The notes beneath the pieces are model-generated. The model did no database searches. It saw only the letters and a program-made list of their open reading frames with translations, and had not been told where the DNA came from. The position numbers were made by a program, and so were the translations under genes. A DNA stretch of 64,000 nucleotides, from assembly GCF_002158905.1 (NCBI RefSeq), contig NZ_CP021431.1:124001-188000 (forward strand), read 5' to 3'. Positions 36,310 through 46,772 of this stretch are shown in pieces (the stretch's first letter is position 1; each line of letters starts with the position of its first letter). Source of the stretch: Yoonia vestfoldensis (GTDB taxonomy: Bacteria; Pseudomonadota; Alphaproteobacteria; Rhodobacterales; Rhodobacteraceae).

Positions 36310-37718
36310 AGCCTGTCGCCCAGCAGGAATTGCGCGGCCCGGTCCAGCCGGATATGCGGCGGCCCGTCACCGGGGCGCAGGGTCAGCCGGGCAGGCGCGA
36401 AATTCATCACGCTATAATCGGCATCGAGCCATTTACCCGCGCCTTCGCGTGCGGGGGCCAGCAGATGCGCGGGATCATCGGGCAGTTTGCCGGGATAGAA
36501 CGCTGCCTGCTTGCCGCCCTCCAGCAACCGGCCGCGCACGACATCAAGGCGGCCATCCGCATGATCGACGGTATCCTCGACCGTGGTGCGCAGGGCGGCA
36601 ATCGCCATCGCGGCGGTCTGCGCGCCCGCAAAATCCGCACGGTCGCGCGCATCGCGCAGCAGGGCCTGCGTGATCGCGGTCAATTGCGGATGCTGGGAAT
36701 GGTGCAGATGATCGGCCTTGGTCGCGGCGAAAAGGATCTTTTCCACCCGCCGCCCTTTGAAGATCCGCGTCAGAAAGGCATTCCGCCCCGGTTTGAAGGC
36801 CGACAGGACAGCCGCCATCGCGCGGCGCAGATCCTCCAGCGCGGCAGGCCCCGCATGGATCGCGCCCAGCACATCGACCAGCACGATCTGCCGGTCGATT
36901 TTCGCGAAATGGTCGCGAAAGAAGGGGCGCACGATATTGGCTTTATAGCTGTCAAACCGCCGCGCCATTTCGCGCCCCAGGGATTTGCGCGCGAAACCGT
37001 CGCCCGGCAGCGGGGCAAAGGTCAGCACGGGCGATCCGGCCAGATCACCGGGCAACAGGAACCGCCCCGGCGTGCAATCGGAAAATCCCGCCGCGCGCGC
37101 GGCATTCAGATGCGCTGTAAAGGCAGCGGCAAGTTCAGCGGCCTGCGGTTCTGCCAAAGCCGCATTGCCATCGGTCTGCCCCGCCAGCGCCAGATAGGCA
37201 TCACCGCCGGGGCGGCCCTTGGCGCGGTCCAGTGCTGCCTTGGACCATTGCGCATAGCTCAGATCCAGCAAGCCAAGGTCCAGCAGCCATTCGCCCGGAT
37301 AATCCACGATATCGAGATGCACCACACGCGGCCCTGACAGCCCCGCCAGTAATCCACCCGGCTGCACCCGCAGCGACAGGCGCAATTCGCTGATCTGGCG
37401 TGTGCCTTCGGGCCAGCTGGGGTCCGGCGCGGTCAGACGGGCGAGATGCGTTTCATAGGCAAAGCGCGGCAATGTATCATCGGGCTGCGGTTGCAGAAAG
37501 GCAGTCTTGATCGCACCATTGGCGGCGGCGGTCAGCTGCGGCATCCGCCCGCGATCCATCAGATTGGCGACCAGCGAGGTGATGAACACGGTCTTGCCGG
37601 CCCGCGACAGGCCAGTGACACCCAGCCGGATCACCGGTTCGGTGAAAGGCGCGCTGAGCGTGCTGGTCACACCTTCGACGCCCCGTGTGATCTGATCGGC
37701 GATTGCGGCGATACCCAA
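36306..37718 (-). CDS. YcjX family P-loop NTPase (DUF463)
   Basis: A 470-residue ATP/GTP-binding protein. Walker A is in RLGVTGLSRAGKTVFITSLV. The DUF463 marks include HLDIVDYPGEWLLDL (Walker B region), RPFFRDHFAKIDRQIVLVDVLGA and FAATKADHLHH. The TTG at 37718 preceded by GAGGAAAGG (giving MGIAAIADQI) fits family starts far better than the frame start at 37790. First gene of the ycjX-ycjF pair, divergent from truA. Confidence 0.9.
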   Translation of the reverse strand: MGIAAIADQITRGVEGVTSTLSAPFTEPVIRLGVTGLSRAGKTVFITSLVANLMDRGRMPQLTAAANGAIKTAFLQPQPDDTLPRFAYETHLARLTAPDPSWPEGTRQISELRLSLRVQPGGLLAGLSGPRVVHLDIVDYPGEWLLDLGLLDLSYAQWSKAALDRAKGRPGGDAYLALAGQTDGNAALAEPQAAELAAAFTAHLNAARAAGFSDCTPGRFLLPGDLAGSPVLTFAPLPGDGFARKSLGREMARRFDSYKANIVRPFFRDHFAKIDRQIVLVDVLGAIHAGPAALEDLRRAMAAVLSAFKPGRNAFLTRIFKGRRVEKILFAATKADHLHHSQHPQLTAITQALLRDARDRADFAGAQTAAMAIAALRTTVEDTVDHADGRLDVVRGRLLEGGKQAAFYPGKLPDDPAHLLAPAREGAGKWLDADYSVMNFAPARLTLRPGDGPPHIRLDRAAQFLLGDRL

Positions 37719-37812
37719 GACCGGCCCTTTCCTCGTTCGCAAACAGATAAGCATGGCATGCGCGGATGTGTAGGGATTGATTTTGCGCACCGGCTCGCCT
37801 AATCGGGGACCT

Positions 37813-38586
37813 ATGCCGCGTTATGCCCTTCTTGTTGAATATCACGGCGCGCCGTTTGCGGGATGGCAGCGGCAGACCAGCCTGCCATCCGTGCAAGGCG
37901 CGATCGAGGCGGCTTTGGCCAAACTCGAACCCGGCCCCCATACAATCGCCGCCGCAGGGCGCACCGATGCGGGGGTTCATGCGACAGGGCAGGTCGCGCA
38001 TTGCGATCTGGCGCGCGACTGGGACCCGTTTCGTCTGTCCGAGGCGTTGAATTACCATCTCAAGCCCGATCCGGTCGCGATCCTTGATTGCGCGGTCGTT
38101 GCTGATGATTGGCATGCGCGGTTCGATGCGGTGGAACGGCGCTATCTGTTCCGGCTGATATCGCGGCGCGCGCCGCTGACGTCCGAGGCGGGGCAGATGT
38201 GGCGGGTCAATCACGATCTGGACGCAGAGGCGATGCAGGCGGGGGCGGATCACCTGCTGGGCCAACATGATTTCACGACGTTCCGGTCGTCGATCTGTCA
38301 GGCGAAAAGCCCGGTCAAGACGCTGGATGAATTGCGTATCGAGGTCGTGCCGCGCCCTGTGGGCACCGAATACAGGTTTCATGTGCGCGCGCGGTCGTTC
38401 CTGCATAATCAGGTCCGCAGCTTTGTCGGCACGCTGGAACGGGTCGGCGCGGGGGCTTGGCAGCCGGGTGATGTGGCCCTTGCCTTGGCTGGGCGGGACC
38501 GTGCCGCCTGCGGGCCGGTCTGTCCGCCGCAGGGGCTGTATCTGGCAGGGGTGCGCTATCCCACCGACCCTTTCGCCCGGGGCTAG
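37813..38586 (+). CDS. truA: tRNA pseudouridine(38-40) synthase
   Basis: Modifies uridines 38-40 of the tRNA anticodon arm. A 257-residue TruA with the catalytic Asp52 in GRTDAGVHA, the N-terminal [18 protein letters not shown], the RRYLFRL strand and the C-terminal [17 protein letters not shown]. The ATG at 37813 is chosen by family alignment; GGGGAC upstream is a weak ribosome-binding site. Confidence 0.95.
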   Translation: MPRYALLVEYHGAPFAGWQRQTSLPSVQGAIEAALAKLEPGPHTIAAAGRTDAGVHATGQVAHCDLARDWDPFRLSEALNYHLKPDPVAILDCAVVADDWHARFDAVERRYLFRLISRRAPLTSEAGQMWRVNHDLDAEAMQAGADHLLGQHDFTTFRSSICQAKSPVKTLDELRIEVVPRPVGTEYRFHVRARSFLHNQVRSFVGTLERVGAGAWQPGDVALALAGRDRAACGPVCPPQGLYLAGVRYPTDPFARG

Positions 38587-38699
38587 GCGGTGCCGGAACC
38601 AATCGGCGCAGCGGACGTTTGCTTGGGGGATTGGTCAAGCCGGACCCATTGGGCTAGGTCTATCGTCAGAGGCGACCAAAGCTTTGAGAAAGGCGCTGC

Positions 38700-40475
38700 G
38701 TGAAAAGCAAGCTCTGGATAGCAATTGCCCTTGTTCTTGGCGCGAGCGGGGCCATTGCGCAGGATATCCGCCTGATCGCGACCACCGCGCGCGAGGCGTT
38801 GAACCGCGCCTCGCTGTTGCGCGCGCTGGACGAGACCGCGGTGCCGCAGGATTATATCGCCGCCGCGCGCGCGGATTACCGCCGCCTGCTGACAGCGCTT
38901 TATGCCGAAGGATATTATGGCGGCACGATCTCGATCACGATTGACGGGGCCGAGGCTGCGAACCTTGCGCCTTTGGCTGCCCCCGCCAGCATTGGCGAGA
39001 TCGTGATCACTGTTGACGCAGGTGTCCCATTCACCTTTGGCGAGGTCGCCATTGCGCCTTTGCCGCCCGCTGCTGATATCCCCGCCGATCTTGGCCCGCG
39101 CGTGCAGGCCCGGTCGGGGGTGATACGCGCGGCGGCGCAGCAATTTTTGCGCAGCTGGCGCGATCTGGGCTATCCGCTGGCGCAGCTGGACAGCCAGCAG
39201 ATCATCGCCCGACACCCGGATGCAAAGCTTGATGTGACCATCGGGCTTGATCCCGGACCGCAGCTGCGGTTCAGCGCGTTGGAGGTTTCGGGCAACCGGC
39301 GGGTGCGCAGCGAACGGGTGCGCGCCATCGCGGGGCTGCCCGAAGGTGCGATCTATTCCCCCGCCGCCGTGGATCAGGCGCAGGCGCGTCTGCGCCGGAC
39401 AGGGACGTTCAACAGCGTATCGTTGATCACCGCCGATCAGGCTGGCCCGGGCGATACGATCGGATTGCGCGCGCAGTTGGACGAGGCCAAAAGGCGGCGG
39501 ATCGGCTTTGGTCTGGAGCTGTCGTCGGTCGAAGGGGTGACGGTGTCCAGCTTTTGGCTGCATCGCAATCTGCTGGGCGGGGCCGAACGGTTGCGCGTCG
39601 AAGCGGTCGTGTCGCAGATCAATGCCGATGCGGAAGGTATGGATTACGCGCTGCGCGGCAGCTTTGGCCGCCCCGCGACATTCGGCCCTGATACCGATTT
39701 CTTTATCAACGCCGAAGCCTCGCGGCAGGATGAAGACACTTTCCTGATCGATGCGGTCGAGGTTGAGACTGGCCTGACCTGGTATCTGCGCGATGATCTG
39801 ACCCTGCAGGGCGGGATCGGCGTGCTGACCGCGCGTGAAGACACCGATCTGGGGAAACGCGATTACACTTTGCTGACCCTGCCGCTGCGCGCCACGCTTG
39901 ACCGGCGCGATGCGCCCTCTGACGCCAGCGCGGGCTATTACCTTGACGCGCGCGTGACGCCTTTTGCCAGTTTTGACCGCGATCTTGACGGCGCGCGGTT
40001 TTATGGCGACGCGCGGGTCTATCGGTCTTTTGGTGCTGATGACGGCTTTACCCTTGCCGCGCGCGGCCTTGTCGGCAGCCTGCTGGGGGCGCCAATAGCC
40101 GAGGCCCCGGCGGATTTTCTCTATTTCTCGGGCGGGGGCGGCACCGTGCGCGGGCAGCCCTATCAATCGCTGGGCGTGCAGCGGCAGGTCGGCGGGCAAA
40201 CCGTCACAAGCGGCGGGGCGTCATTTCTGGCCGCACAGCTAGAGGCGCGCTATGCGATCCGCGACAAGATCGCGCTGGTCGGGTTCTACGATACCGGTTT
40301 TGTCGGAGAGACCGCCATCCCTGGCGAAACTGGCGATTGGCATGCGGGTGCAGGCGTTGGTCTGCGCTACAAGACCGGCATCGGCCCAATCCGGCTGGAT
40401 ATCGGCACACCCGCCAGCGGCGATGATGCGGGCGACAGCGTGCAGGTCTATATCGGCATAGGACAAGCGTTTTGA
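38700..40475 (+). CDS. tamA: Autotransporter assembly factor TamA (Omp85 family)
   Basis: A 591-residue outer-membrane protein that with TamB helps insert outer-membrane proteins and move lipids. A signal peptide (LWIAIALVLGASGAIA) is followed by three POTRA-like domains (to about residue 270; the last has FSALEVSGNRRVRSERVRAI). A 16-strand barrel follows with the Omp85 VRGQPYQSLG region and a terminal aromatic residue (IGQAF). GTG start. Its stop overlaps the tamB start. Confidence 0.92.
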   Translation: MKSKLWIAIALVLGASGAIAQDIRLIATTAREALNRASLLRALDETAVPQDYIAAARADYRRLLTALYAEGYYGGTISITIDGAEAANLAPLAAPASIGEIVITVDAGVPFTFGEVAIAPLPPAADIPADLGPRVQARSGVIRAAAQQFLRSWRDLGYPLAQLDSQQIIARHPDAKLDVTIGLDPGPQLRFSALEVSGNRRVRSERVRAIAGLPEGAIYSPAAVDQAQARLRRTGTFNSVSLITADQAGPGDTIGLRAQLDEAKRRRIGFGLELSSVEGVTVSSFWLHRNLLGGAERLRVEAVVSQINADAEGMDYALRGSFGRPATFGPDTDFFINAEASRQDEDTFLIDAVEVETGLTWYLRDDLTLQGGIGVLTAREDTDLGKRDYTLLTLPLRATLDRRDAPSDASAGYYLDARVTPFASFDRDLDGARFYGDARVYRSFGADDGFTLAARGLVGSLLGAPIAEAPADFLYFSGGGGTVRGQPYQSLGVQRQVGGQTVTSGGASFLAAQLEARYAIRDKIALVGFYDTGFVGETAIPGETGDWHAGAGVGLRYKTGIGPIRLDIGTPASGDDAGDSVQVYIGIGQAF

Positions 40476-43400
40476 AGCATCTTTGCCTGATCTTGCTGCT
40501 GCTGGTCCTGCCTGTGTCCTTGGTCGCACAGACCGCGCAGGATGACCGCGGCTATCTGACCCGCCTGATCGAGGACAACCTGTCAGGCGCGGATCGTAAT
40601 GTCACGATCACCGGTTTCGAAGGCGCGCTCAGTTCCGAGGCGCGGATCGCGCAGATGACCATTGCCGATGCCGAAGGTATCTGGCTGACGCTTGAGGATC
40701 TGGTTTTGCAATGGAACCGCGCATCGCTGTTGCGCGGCGCGATCAGCGTGCAGCAATTGCGCGCGGGCCGCGTGATCCTGTCGCGCGCGCCGCTGGGCGG
40801 TGACACTGGCCCCTCGCCCGAGGCGCAGCCCTTTGCCCTGCCGGACTTGCCGGTCAGCCTGTCGATTGACGTGCTGGACATCGCCCGGATCGAGATCGCC
40901 GAGGTCTTTCTGGGCGAACCTGTTGTCGCCAGCCTGCAAGGATCGGCGCAGCTGGCGGGCGGCGAAGGCAGTGCGGATATTCTGGCGACCCGGCTGGAGG
41001 GCAAGCAAGGTGCGTTCCAGATCGCGGGCAGCTATTCCAATGAAACCGATATCCTGTCGCTTTTGCTGGACCTGAACGAAGGCCCCGACGGGATCGCGGC
41101 GCGCCTGCTTGATTTGCCGGGGCGGCCCTCGGTCGCGCTGACGGTGCAGGGCGCGGGGCCGCTGGATGATTTTGGCGCAAGCCTGGCGCTGGCGACGGAT
41201 GGCCAGGACCGTCTGGCGGGGGATTTCCGCCTGGCGACGCAGGATGATGGCCGCCAGCAAGTGCGGCTGGATGCCGGGGGGGACATTTCCGCGCTTTTCG
41301 CGCCGGAATACCGTGATTTCTTTGGCAGTGACGCGCAGGTGCGGGTGGCGTTCAACCGGGCTGCCGACGGCCGCATCGATATCCCGCAGATCACGCTGGA
41401 TGCAGGCCGCGCGCGCCTGTCCGGCAGCATGCGGATCGGGGCGCAGGGCTGGCCAGAGGTGATCAATATCACCGGCGGCATCACCCCTGCTGCGGGCGAG
41501 GCTGTGCTGTTGCCGCTGCCGGGGCCGCGCAGCTTTGTCGATGGTGTCACGCTGGAATTGGCCTATGACGCGGCCATATCCGACGCCTGGACCCTGGATA
41601 TGACGATCAACGGGCTGGCACGGCCGGGCCTGTCGATTGCACGGCTGGGCCTGCAGGGGGGTGGTATCCTGCAATCCGGCGAGGGCGATCTGGAGGGGCG
41701 GGTCACCGCCGATCTGACCTATGGCGCGCAGCGCCTTGCCTTTGACGATAGCGCGGCGGCGCAGGCCCTGGGTGATGCGGTGCAAGGCGCGCTGGCGCTG
41801 GAACGGATCGAAGGGCGCCCGATGAACATCACCCGCCTGTCGCTGGCAGGGGCGGGTATCGATCTGTCGGCCGAGGCCGAAATCGCAGGCGCGGGCCAGG
41901 GTTTTCAGACCGAGGCTGCCATCGCCTTGCAGGTGGCCGGGCTTGACCGCTTTGCCACGCTGCTGGGTCAGGATCTGGGCGGCAGCGCCCGTTTCGATAT
42001 CGCCGCCGATCTGACCCCGCTGGACGGGCTGTTCCGCATCGGCCTGACAGGCAGCACCGAGGATCTGCGCATCGGGGTGGCGCAGGCCGATGCGGTGCTG
42101 GCCGGCAATGGCAGCATCGCGGCCACGCTGGTGCGCGATCGTGACGGGACACGGCTGCAAGATCTGCGCGTGGCAACTGACGCGGCAGAGATCACCGCCA
42201 GCGCCACCGCGACCAGTGCCGGATCGGTGGCGGATGTCACCGCGCGGCTGCGGGATCTGTCGGTCGTGCTGCCTGAACTGTCCGGCGCGGCCTCGACAAA
42301 GGGGCGGGTGACGCTGTCGGCGGATGACCAGATCGCGTTCACGCTGGCGGGTGATGCGCCTGCTGCAACCTACCGGATGACCGGCACGGTTGCGCCGCTG
42401 GCTGATGAGAGGCAAAGACTGGATATCGCGCTTGCCGCCGATGTCAGCGATCTGTCGCTTTATGCCGGTGTCGCGGGGCGCCCGCTGGCGGGGGCAGCGG
42501 CGGTGCATGTTGAAGGTTTCGTGCTGGATGATGGATCGCGTTTCACGTTGGATCTGCGCGGCGACACAGATGACCTGATCACCGGGGTCACGCGGCTTGA
42601 CCCGCTTTTGGCGGGAACGGGCGAGATCGCCGCCCAGATCGTGCGCCCTGCGGATGATGCGCTGCAGATTTCGGATCTTTCGGTGCAGACCCCGGCCATG
42701 ACCCTGCGCGGCGCGGCAGATGTGCGGCGGGACGGGCCGATGACGGCCGATCTTGCGCTGCAGATCGCGGATGCCCAGCTGATCGATCCTGCGCTGCAAG
42801 GGCCGCTGGCCCTGACGCTTGACGCCGCGCCGACCGCTGACGGGCAAACGGCGGCGCTGTTGCAGATCGCGGGGCCTGATACCGCCCTGCGCTTTGATGC
42901 GGTTGTGGCTGGTCGCGCCGCCGATTTCGTCACCACCGGCGCGCTGACGGCGCAGGTGGCCGATCTTGCCGCCTATGCCGGGCTGGCCGGGCGGCCCTTG
43001 CGGGGCAGTATTGACCTGAGCGCAGAGGGCCGCGTGGTGCCTGACCTGAGCGCATTTGATGCGCAGGTCAGTCTGCGCAGCGAAGATCTGGCCATCGGCA
43101 ATCCGACGGCGGATGCGCTTTTGGCCGGAACCGGCCGGATCACCGCCGATATCGGCCGGGCCGATGGCGTGCTAGAGGTGCGCACGCTTGAGATCTCGAC
43201 GCCGCAAGTGTCCTTTGTCGGCGCGTTGAACAGCAATGCGGGGTTCCGGCAGGGCCGGTTCAACGCCAGTTTGCGCGACGTGGGCCTGTTGACCGACCAG
43301 ATCAGCGGGCCGGTGCGCGCCACCGGCAGCGCATCGCTGGATGCGGCGGGCAATTGGGGTGTGGATGCCACCGGCACCGGACCCGGCGGGCTGACCGCGC

Positions 43401-44734
43401 AGGTGCAGGGCACAGTCGCGCAATCGGGTGCGCTGTCACTGGCGATCACGGGCGCGGCCCCCTTGGCGCTGGTCAATACCGCGATCGAGCCGCGCCGGTT
43501 AAGCGGGACCGCCAATTTCGACCTGCGCGCAGAGGGGCCACCGGGGCTTGATGCGTTCAGCGGGCAGATCACCTTTGCCAATGGTCGCCTTGCCGCGCCG
43601 ACGCTGGGGCAGGCATTAAGCGCGATCACGGGGGCGGTGCGGCTGGATAACGGGACAGCGCGTGTTGATCTGCGCTCTGGCGTCGAGGGCGGCGGCAATC
43701 TGGCGATCACCGGCCCTGTCGGGCTGGGCGAGGGCAATCAGGCCGATCTGACCATCCGCCTGAATGATGTCGTTTTGCAAGACCCGCAGCTATACCGGAC
43801 CAGTGTCGCGGGCATGATTACCCTGCAAGGCCCGTTGCGGGGGGGCGCGCGGATCGACGGACAGCTGGCGCTGGGCCAGACCGATGTGCAAGTGCCGTCC
43901 TCGACGATCAGCACGCTGGGCGCCTTGCCCGAGGTTGTCCATTTGCAGCCTGACCGCGCAGCTGTGACCACGCTGGCCCGCGCGGGCCAGTTGCCAAGCG
44001 GGGCGCAGGCCAATGGCACCGGCACCGGCACGCGGCGCGCCTTTCCGCTTAATATCGTGATTGACGCGCCGTCGCGGATTTTCATCCGCGGTCGTGGGCT
44101 GGATGCTGAACTGGGCGGCCGGCTGACCATCGGTGGGACCAGCGCCGAGGTGATCCCCGTCGGACGGTTCGATCTGTTGCGCGGGCGGATCGACATCTTG
44201 CAACAGCGCTTTGAGCTGACCGAAGGCAGCGCGTCGCTACAGGGGGAATTTGAACCCTATATCCGGCTGGTCGCCTCGACCACCAGCGCGACTGGGACCC
44301 AGGTCAGCATCGTCATTGAAGGCCCCGCCAGTGAACCGCAGGTCAGTTTTGAATCCGTGCCCGACCTGCCGCAGGATGAAATACTGGCGCAGCTGATTTT
44401 CGGCCGCGATCTGCAAAGCATCAGCCCCTTGCAGGCGGTGCAGCTGGCGGGGGCGATCAGCACGCTGGCGGGCGGCGGTGGCGGCGCGGTTGACCAGCTG
44501 CGCCAGAGCCTGGGGCTGGATGATTTCGACGTCACCACCGACGAGCAAGGCAATGCCGCCCTGCGCGTCGGGCGCTATCTGTCCGAAAACGTCTATACCG
44601 ATGTCACCATCAGCAGCGATGGTGGCACCGAGATCAATCTTAACCTCGATATCACCGATGAAATCGTGGCCAAGGGCGGCGTTGACGAGGAAGGTGACAC
44701 CGGTATCGGGATTTTCTTTGAGCGGGACTATTAG
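40472..44734 (+). CDS. tamB: Translocation and assembly module TamB
   Basis: A 1420-residue inner-membrane-anchored, AsmA-like periplasmic protein forming a long beta-groove for lipid transfer. After an N-terminal hydrophobic segment (CLILLLLVLPVSLVA) come many repeated beta segments (for example LLAGTGEIAAQIVRP, LLAGTGRITADIGR, VLAGNGSIAATLVRD). The C-terminal DUF490/TamB domain follows (SRIFIRGRGLDAELGGRL, ILAQLIFGRDLQSISPLQAVQLA). It begins with TTG at 40472, overlapping the tamA stop, so translation is coupled. The length is in the usual range. Confidence 0.92.
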   Translation: MKHLCLILLLLVLPVSLVAQTAQDDRGYLTRLIEDNLSGADRNVTITGFEGALSSEARIAQMTIADAEGIWLTLEDLVLQWNRASLLRGAISVQQLRAGRVILSRAPLGGDTGPSPEAQPFALPDLPVSLSIDVLDIARIEIAEVFLGEPVVASLQGSAQLAGGEGSADILATRLEGKQGAFQIAGSYSNETDILSLLLDLNEGPDGIAARLLDLPGRPSVALTVQGAGPLDDFGASLALATDGQDRLAGDFRLATQDDGRQQVRLDAGGDISALFAPEYRDFFGSDAQVRVAFNRAADGRIDIPQITLDAGRARLSGSMRIGAQGWPEVINITGGITPAAGEAVLLPLPGPRSFVDGVTLELAYDAAISDAWTLDMTINGLARPGLSIARLGLQGGGILQSGEGDLEGRVTADLTYGAQRLAFDDSAAAQALGDAVQGALALERIEGRPMNITRLSLAGAGIDLSAEAEIAGAGQGFQTEAAIALQVAGLDRFATLLGQDLGGSARFDIAADLTPLDGLFRIGLTGSTEDLRIGVAQADAVLAGNGSIAATLVRDRDGTRLQDLRVATDAAEITASATATSAGSVADVTARLRDLSVVLPELSGAASTKGRVTLSADDQIAFTLAGDAPAATYRMTGTVAPLADERQRLDIALAADVSDLSLYAGVAGRPLAGAAAVHVEGFVLDDGSRFTLDLRGDTDDLITGVTRLDPLLAGTGEIAAQIVRPADDALQISDLSVQTPAMTLRGAADVRRDGPMTADLALQIADAQLIDPALQGPLALTLDAAPTADGQTAALLQIAGPDTALRFDAVVAGRAADFVTTGALTAQVADLAAYAGLAGRPLRGSIDLSAEGRVVPDLSAFDAQVSLRSEDLAIGNPTADALLAGTGRITADIGRADGVLEVRTLEISTPQVSFVGALNSNAGFRQGRFNASLRDVGLLTDQISGPVRATGSASLDAAGNWGVDATGTGPGGLTAQVQGTVAQSGALSLAITGAAPLALVNTAIEPRRLSGTANFDLRAEGPPGLDAFSGQITFANGRLAAPTLGQALSAITGAVRLDNGTARVDLRSGVEGGGNLAITGPVGLGEGNQADLTIRLNDVVLQDPQLYRTSVAGMITLQGPLRGGARIDGQLALGQTDVQVPSSTISTLGALPEVVHLQPDRAAVTTLARAGQLPSGAQANGTGTGTRRAFPLNIVIDAPSRIFIRGRGLDAELGGRLTIGGTSAEVIPVGRFDLLRGRIDILQQRFELTEGSASLQGEFEPYIRLVASTTSATGTQVSIVIEGPASEPQVSFESVPDLPQDEILAQLIFGRDLQSISPLQAVQLAGAISTLAGGGGGAVDQLRQSLGLDDFDVTTDEQGNAALRVGRYLSENVYTDVTISSDGGTEINLNLDITDEIVAKGGVDEEGDTGIGIFFERDY

Positions 44735-44840
44735 CAATCGTGCGTGCTTGCCGGACCAGACCTGCGCCTGTGAACAGCGCCGGGACTGGTCAGGGCGGCG
44801 CGCAGGTATTAGCTGTCGATGACGCCAAGAGGAATGACTG

Positions 44841-45413
44841 ATGTCCGATGAACTTTCCCTGATCAGCCGTGAAAAACTGCCCGATGCCTTGCGCGTGCTG
44901 CTGGCGGATTACCCGCGTGAGGCCTGGGAAAATGACCCCGGTTTCGATGGGCTGATCCGTTTTTGGCTGGACCGGCACCTGATGTTCCGTCGCCTGATGG
45001 CCGAGATGGGCAGCGTCACGGAAAAGCTGCTGGACCGCAAACTGGCCCCCGACCAATTTGCCGCGAATCTGTCGCGCTATGGCGGCATGTTCGTCAATGG
45101 CCTGCATGAACACCACACGATCGAGGATAGCGTCTATTTCCCCAAGCTGATGCAAAAGGACAAGCGGATCAGCCGTGGCTTTGACATTCTGGATGCCGAC
45201 CATCACGCGCTGGACGAGTTTCTGGCCTCTTTTGTCACCAGCGCCAATGGCGTGTTGCAGGCGGCTGGCCCGCGCGATGCCTTGCAGGACAAGGCCGCTG
45301 CGTTTCAGGCAGAGCTGACCCGGCTGGAAAAGCTGCTGAACCGCCATCTGGTTGACGAGGAAGAACTGGTCGTGCCGGTGCTGCTGCGCTACGGCAGCCC
45401 CGATATGGGCTGA
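44841..45413 (+). CDS. Hemerythrin HHE domain protein
   Basis: A 190-residue cytoplasmic four-helix protein with conserved His and Glu that can form a di-iron site: DRHLMFRR, NGLHEHHTIEDSVYFP, DADHHALDEF and NRHLVDEEELVVP. Such proteins sense or bind oxygen, NO or iron; the ligand is not readable. GGAATG (44832-44837) lies just before the ATG. Monocistronic. Confidence 0.88.
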   Translation: MSDELSLISREKLPDALRVLLADYPREAWENDPGFDGLIRFWLDRHLMFRRLMAEMGSVTEKLLDRKLAPDQFAANLSRYGGMFVNGLHEHHTIEDSVYFPKLMQKDKRISRGFDILDADHHALDEFLASFVTSANGVLQAAGPRDALQDKAAAFQAELTRLEKLLNRHLVDEEELVVPVLLRYGSPDMG

Positions 45414-45770
45414 TCATCTCAACCGAAAGGCGGCAGAGCGGCCAGCGCCCTGATCCACGGTGAAACGGATCAGGTCGTCGTTGATCTCGACCAATTGGCA
45501 ATTATAGGGGATCAGCGATCCGCCCCAGTAAAGCTCGCGGCAGAAATAGCCGTCCTGCCAGCTCCAGGTGCCTTCGACGCCCCAGCCGATAGCGCTGCCG
45601 ATCACCTGGCCGCTATCGAGAACATTCAGCGTGATCCCGTAAAAGCGGTGGCGCAATTCCTTGCCGTTGACCAGCGACAGAAATGTTTGCTCGTCGGTCA
45701 CGGGCGCATAACTTGCCGATGCTGCGCCGGCTGTCAGCGACAGACCAAGCGCCAAAATCAATCTCTTCAT
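45414..45770 (-). CDS. Small exported hypothetical protein
   Basis: A 118-residue protein with a signal peptide (LILALGLSLTAGAASA, MKR start at 45770) and a beta-rich mature part with two Cys (DGYFCRELYWG, IPYNCQLV) that could form a disulphide in the periplasm. Family unknown to me by function; related proteins next to dapB in Rhodobacterales have been mislabelled as dihydrodipicolinate reductase. Convergent with the hemerythrin gene. Confidence 0.7.
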   Translation of the reverse strand: MKRLILALGLSLTAGAASASYAPVTDEQTFLSLVNGKELRHRFYGITLNVLDSGQVIGSAIGWGVEGTWSWQDGYFCRELYWGGSLIPYNCQLVEINDDLIRFTVDQGAGRSAAFRLR

Positions 45771-45866
45771 GGTCACCCTCGGATGCATTCCTTGGTTTTA
45801 CGCAAGGATGATCCGGTCGGTTCACTCGGGCCGGTTGTTTTGGCGGATCTTGGCCTGTGCGGCGCG

Positions 45867-46676
45867 TTACAGCCCCAGCACATCCATCATGTCATAGGCG
45901 CCGGGGGCCTTGTCCTGCCCCCAAAGTGCGGCCTTGAGCGCGCCCCGCGCAAAGATCGCACGGTCGGTCGCCAGATGGCGCAGCACGATCCGTTCGCCGG
46001 CGGCGGCAAAGATCACGTCATGTTCGCCGACGATGTCACCGCCCCTGATCGCGGAAAACCCGATATCGCCGCGTTTGCGCGCGCCGGTCATCCCGTCGCG
46101 GCCTGCGTCGCGGACATCGGACAGCGTCACGCCGCGCCCCGTGGCCGCAGCCTCGCCCAGCATGAGCGCCGTGCCAGAGGGTGCATCGACCTTTTGATTG
46201 TGATGCGCCTCGACGATCTCGATGTCGAAATCGGGGTCGAGGGCTTCGGCCACCTTTTGCGTCAGCTTGACCAGCAGGTTGACGCCCAGTGACATATTGC
46301 CCGCCCGCACGATCACCGCATGGCGTGCGGCGGCGTCGATGGCCTTGATGTCGGCGTCCGACAGGCCCGTGGTGCCGATCACATGCACCGCGCGCGCCTG
46401 TGCGGCCAATGCGGCAAAGCCCAGGGTCGCGGCAGGTGCGGTAAAGTCGATCACGGCCTGCGCGCGGGCGAACGCCTCTAGCGCGTCATCGGTGACGGCA
46501 ACACCTACAGGTTGGCCGCCCATCGCCGTGCCGATATCCTGCCCGATCCAGTCGTGGCCTGCGCGTTCCAGCACGCCCGCCAGATGGCATTTGTCGGACG
46601 CCAGCACCGCCTTGACCAGCATCTGGCCCATGCGCCCCGATCCGCCTGTGATCACGATTCCCGGTGTGTCGGTCAT
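45867..46676 (-). CDS. dapB: 4-hydroxy-tetrahydrodipicolinate reductase
   Basis: Second step of the lysine/meso-diaminopimelate branch, reducing HTPA with NAD(P)H. A 269-residue DapB: nucleotide site [11 protein letters not shown] near residue 5, IGTTGLSD, and the catalytic signature [20 protein letters not shown]-terminal [17 protein letters not shown] is typical. The ATG at 46676 (MTDTPG) is preferred over 46688. Separate from the neighbouring exported protein gene by about 95 bases. Confidence 0.95.
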   Translation of the reverse strand: MTDTPGIVITGGSGRMGQMLVKAVLASDKCHLAGVLERAGHDWIGQDIGTAMGGQPVGVAVTDDALEAFARAQAVIDFTAPAATLGFAALAAQARAVHVIGTTGLSDADIKAIDAAARHAVIVRAGNMSLGVNLLVKLTQKVAEALDPDFDIEIVEAHHNQKVDAPSGTALMLGEAAATGRGVTLSDVRDAGRDGMTGARKRGDIGFSAIRGGDIVGEHDVIFAAAGERIVLRHLATDRAIFARGALKAALWGQDKAPGAYDMMDVLGL

Positions 46677-46772
46677 ATCCGCCCCCAAATTGTTCGTCCC
46701 GTCTTAGCGGCGCTTTGCCCCCGGTGCAAAGCCTTGCTTGGCTTTGCCGGTCACAGTGATTACATGCGGGGC

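Noticed and set aside
40583..42847. A 754-codon open frame antisense to tamB
   Set aside because: High-GC genes leave long antisense frames. Its translation is Arg/His/Gln-rich without domains, while the plus strand is a clear TamB.
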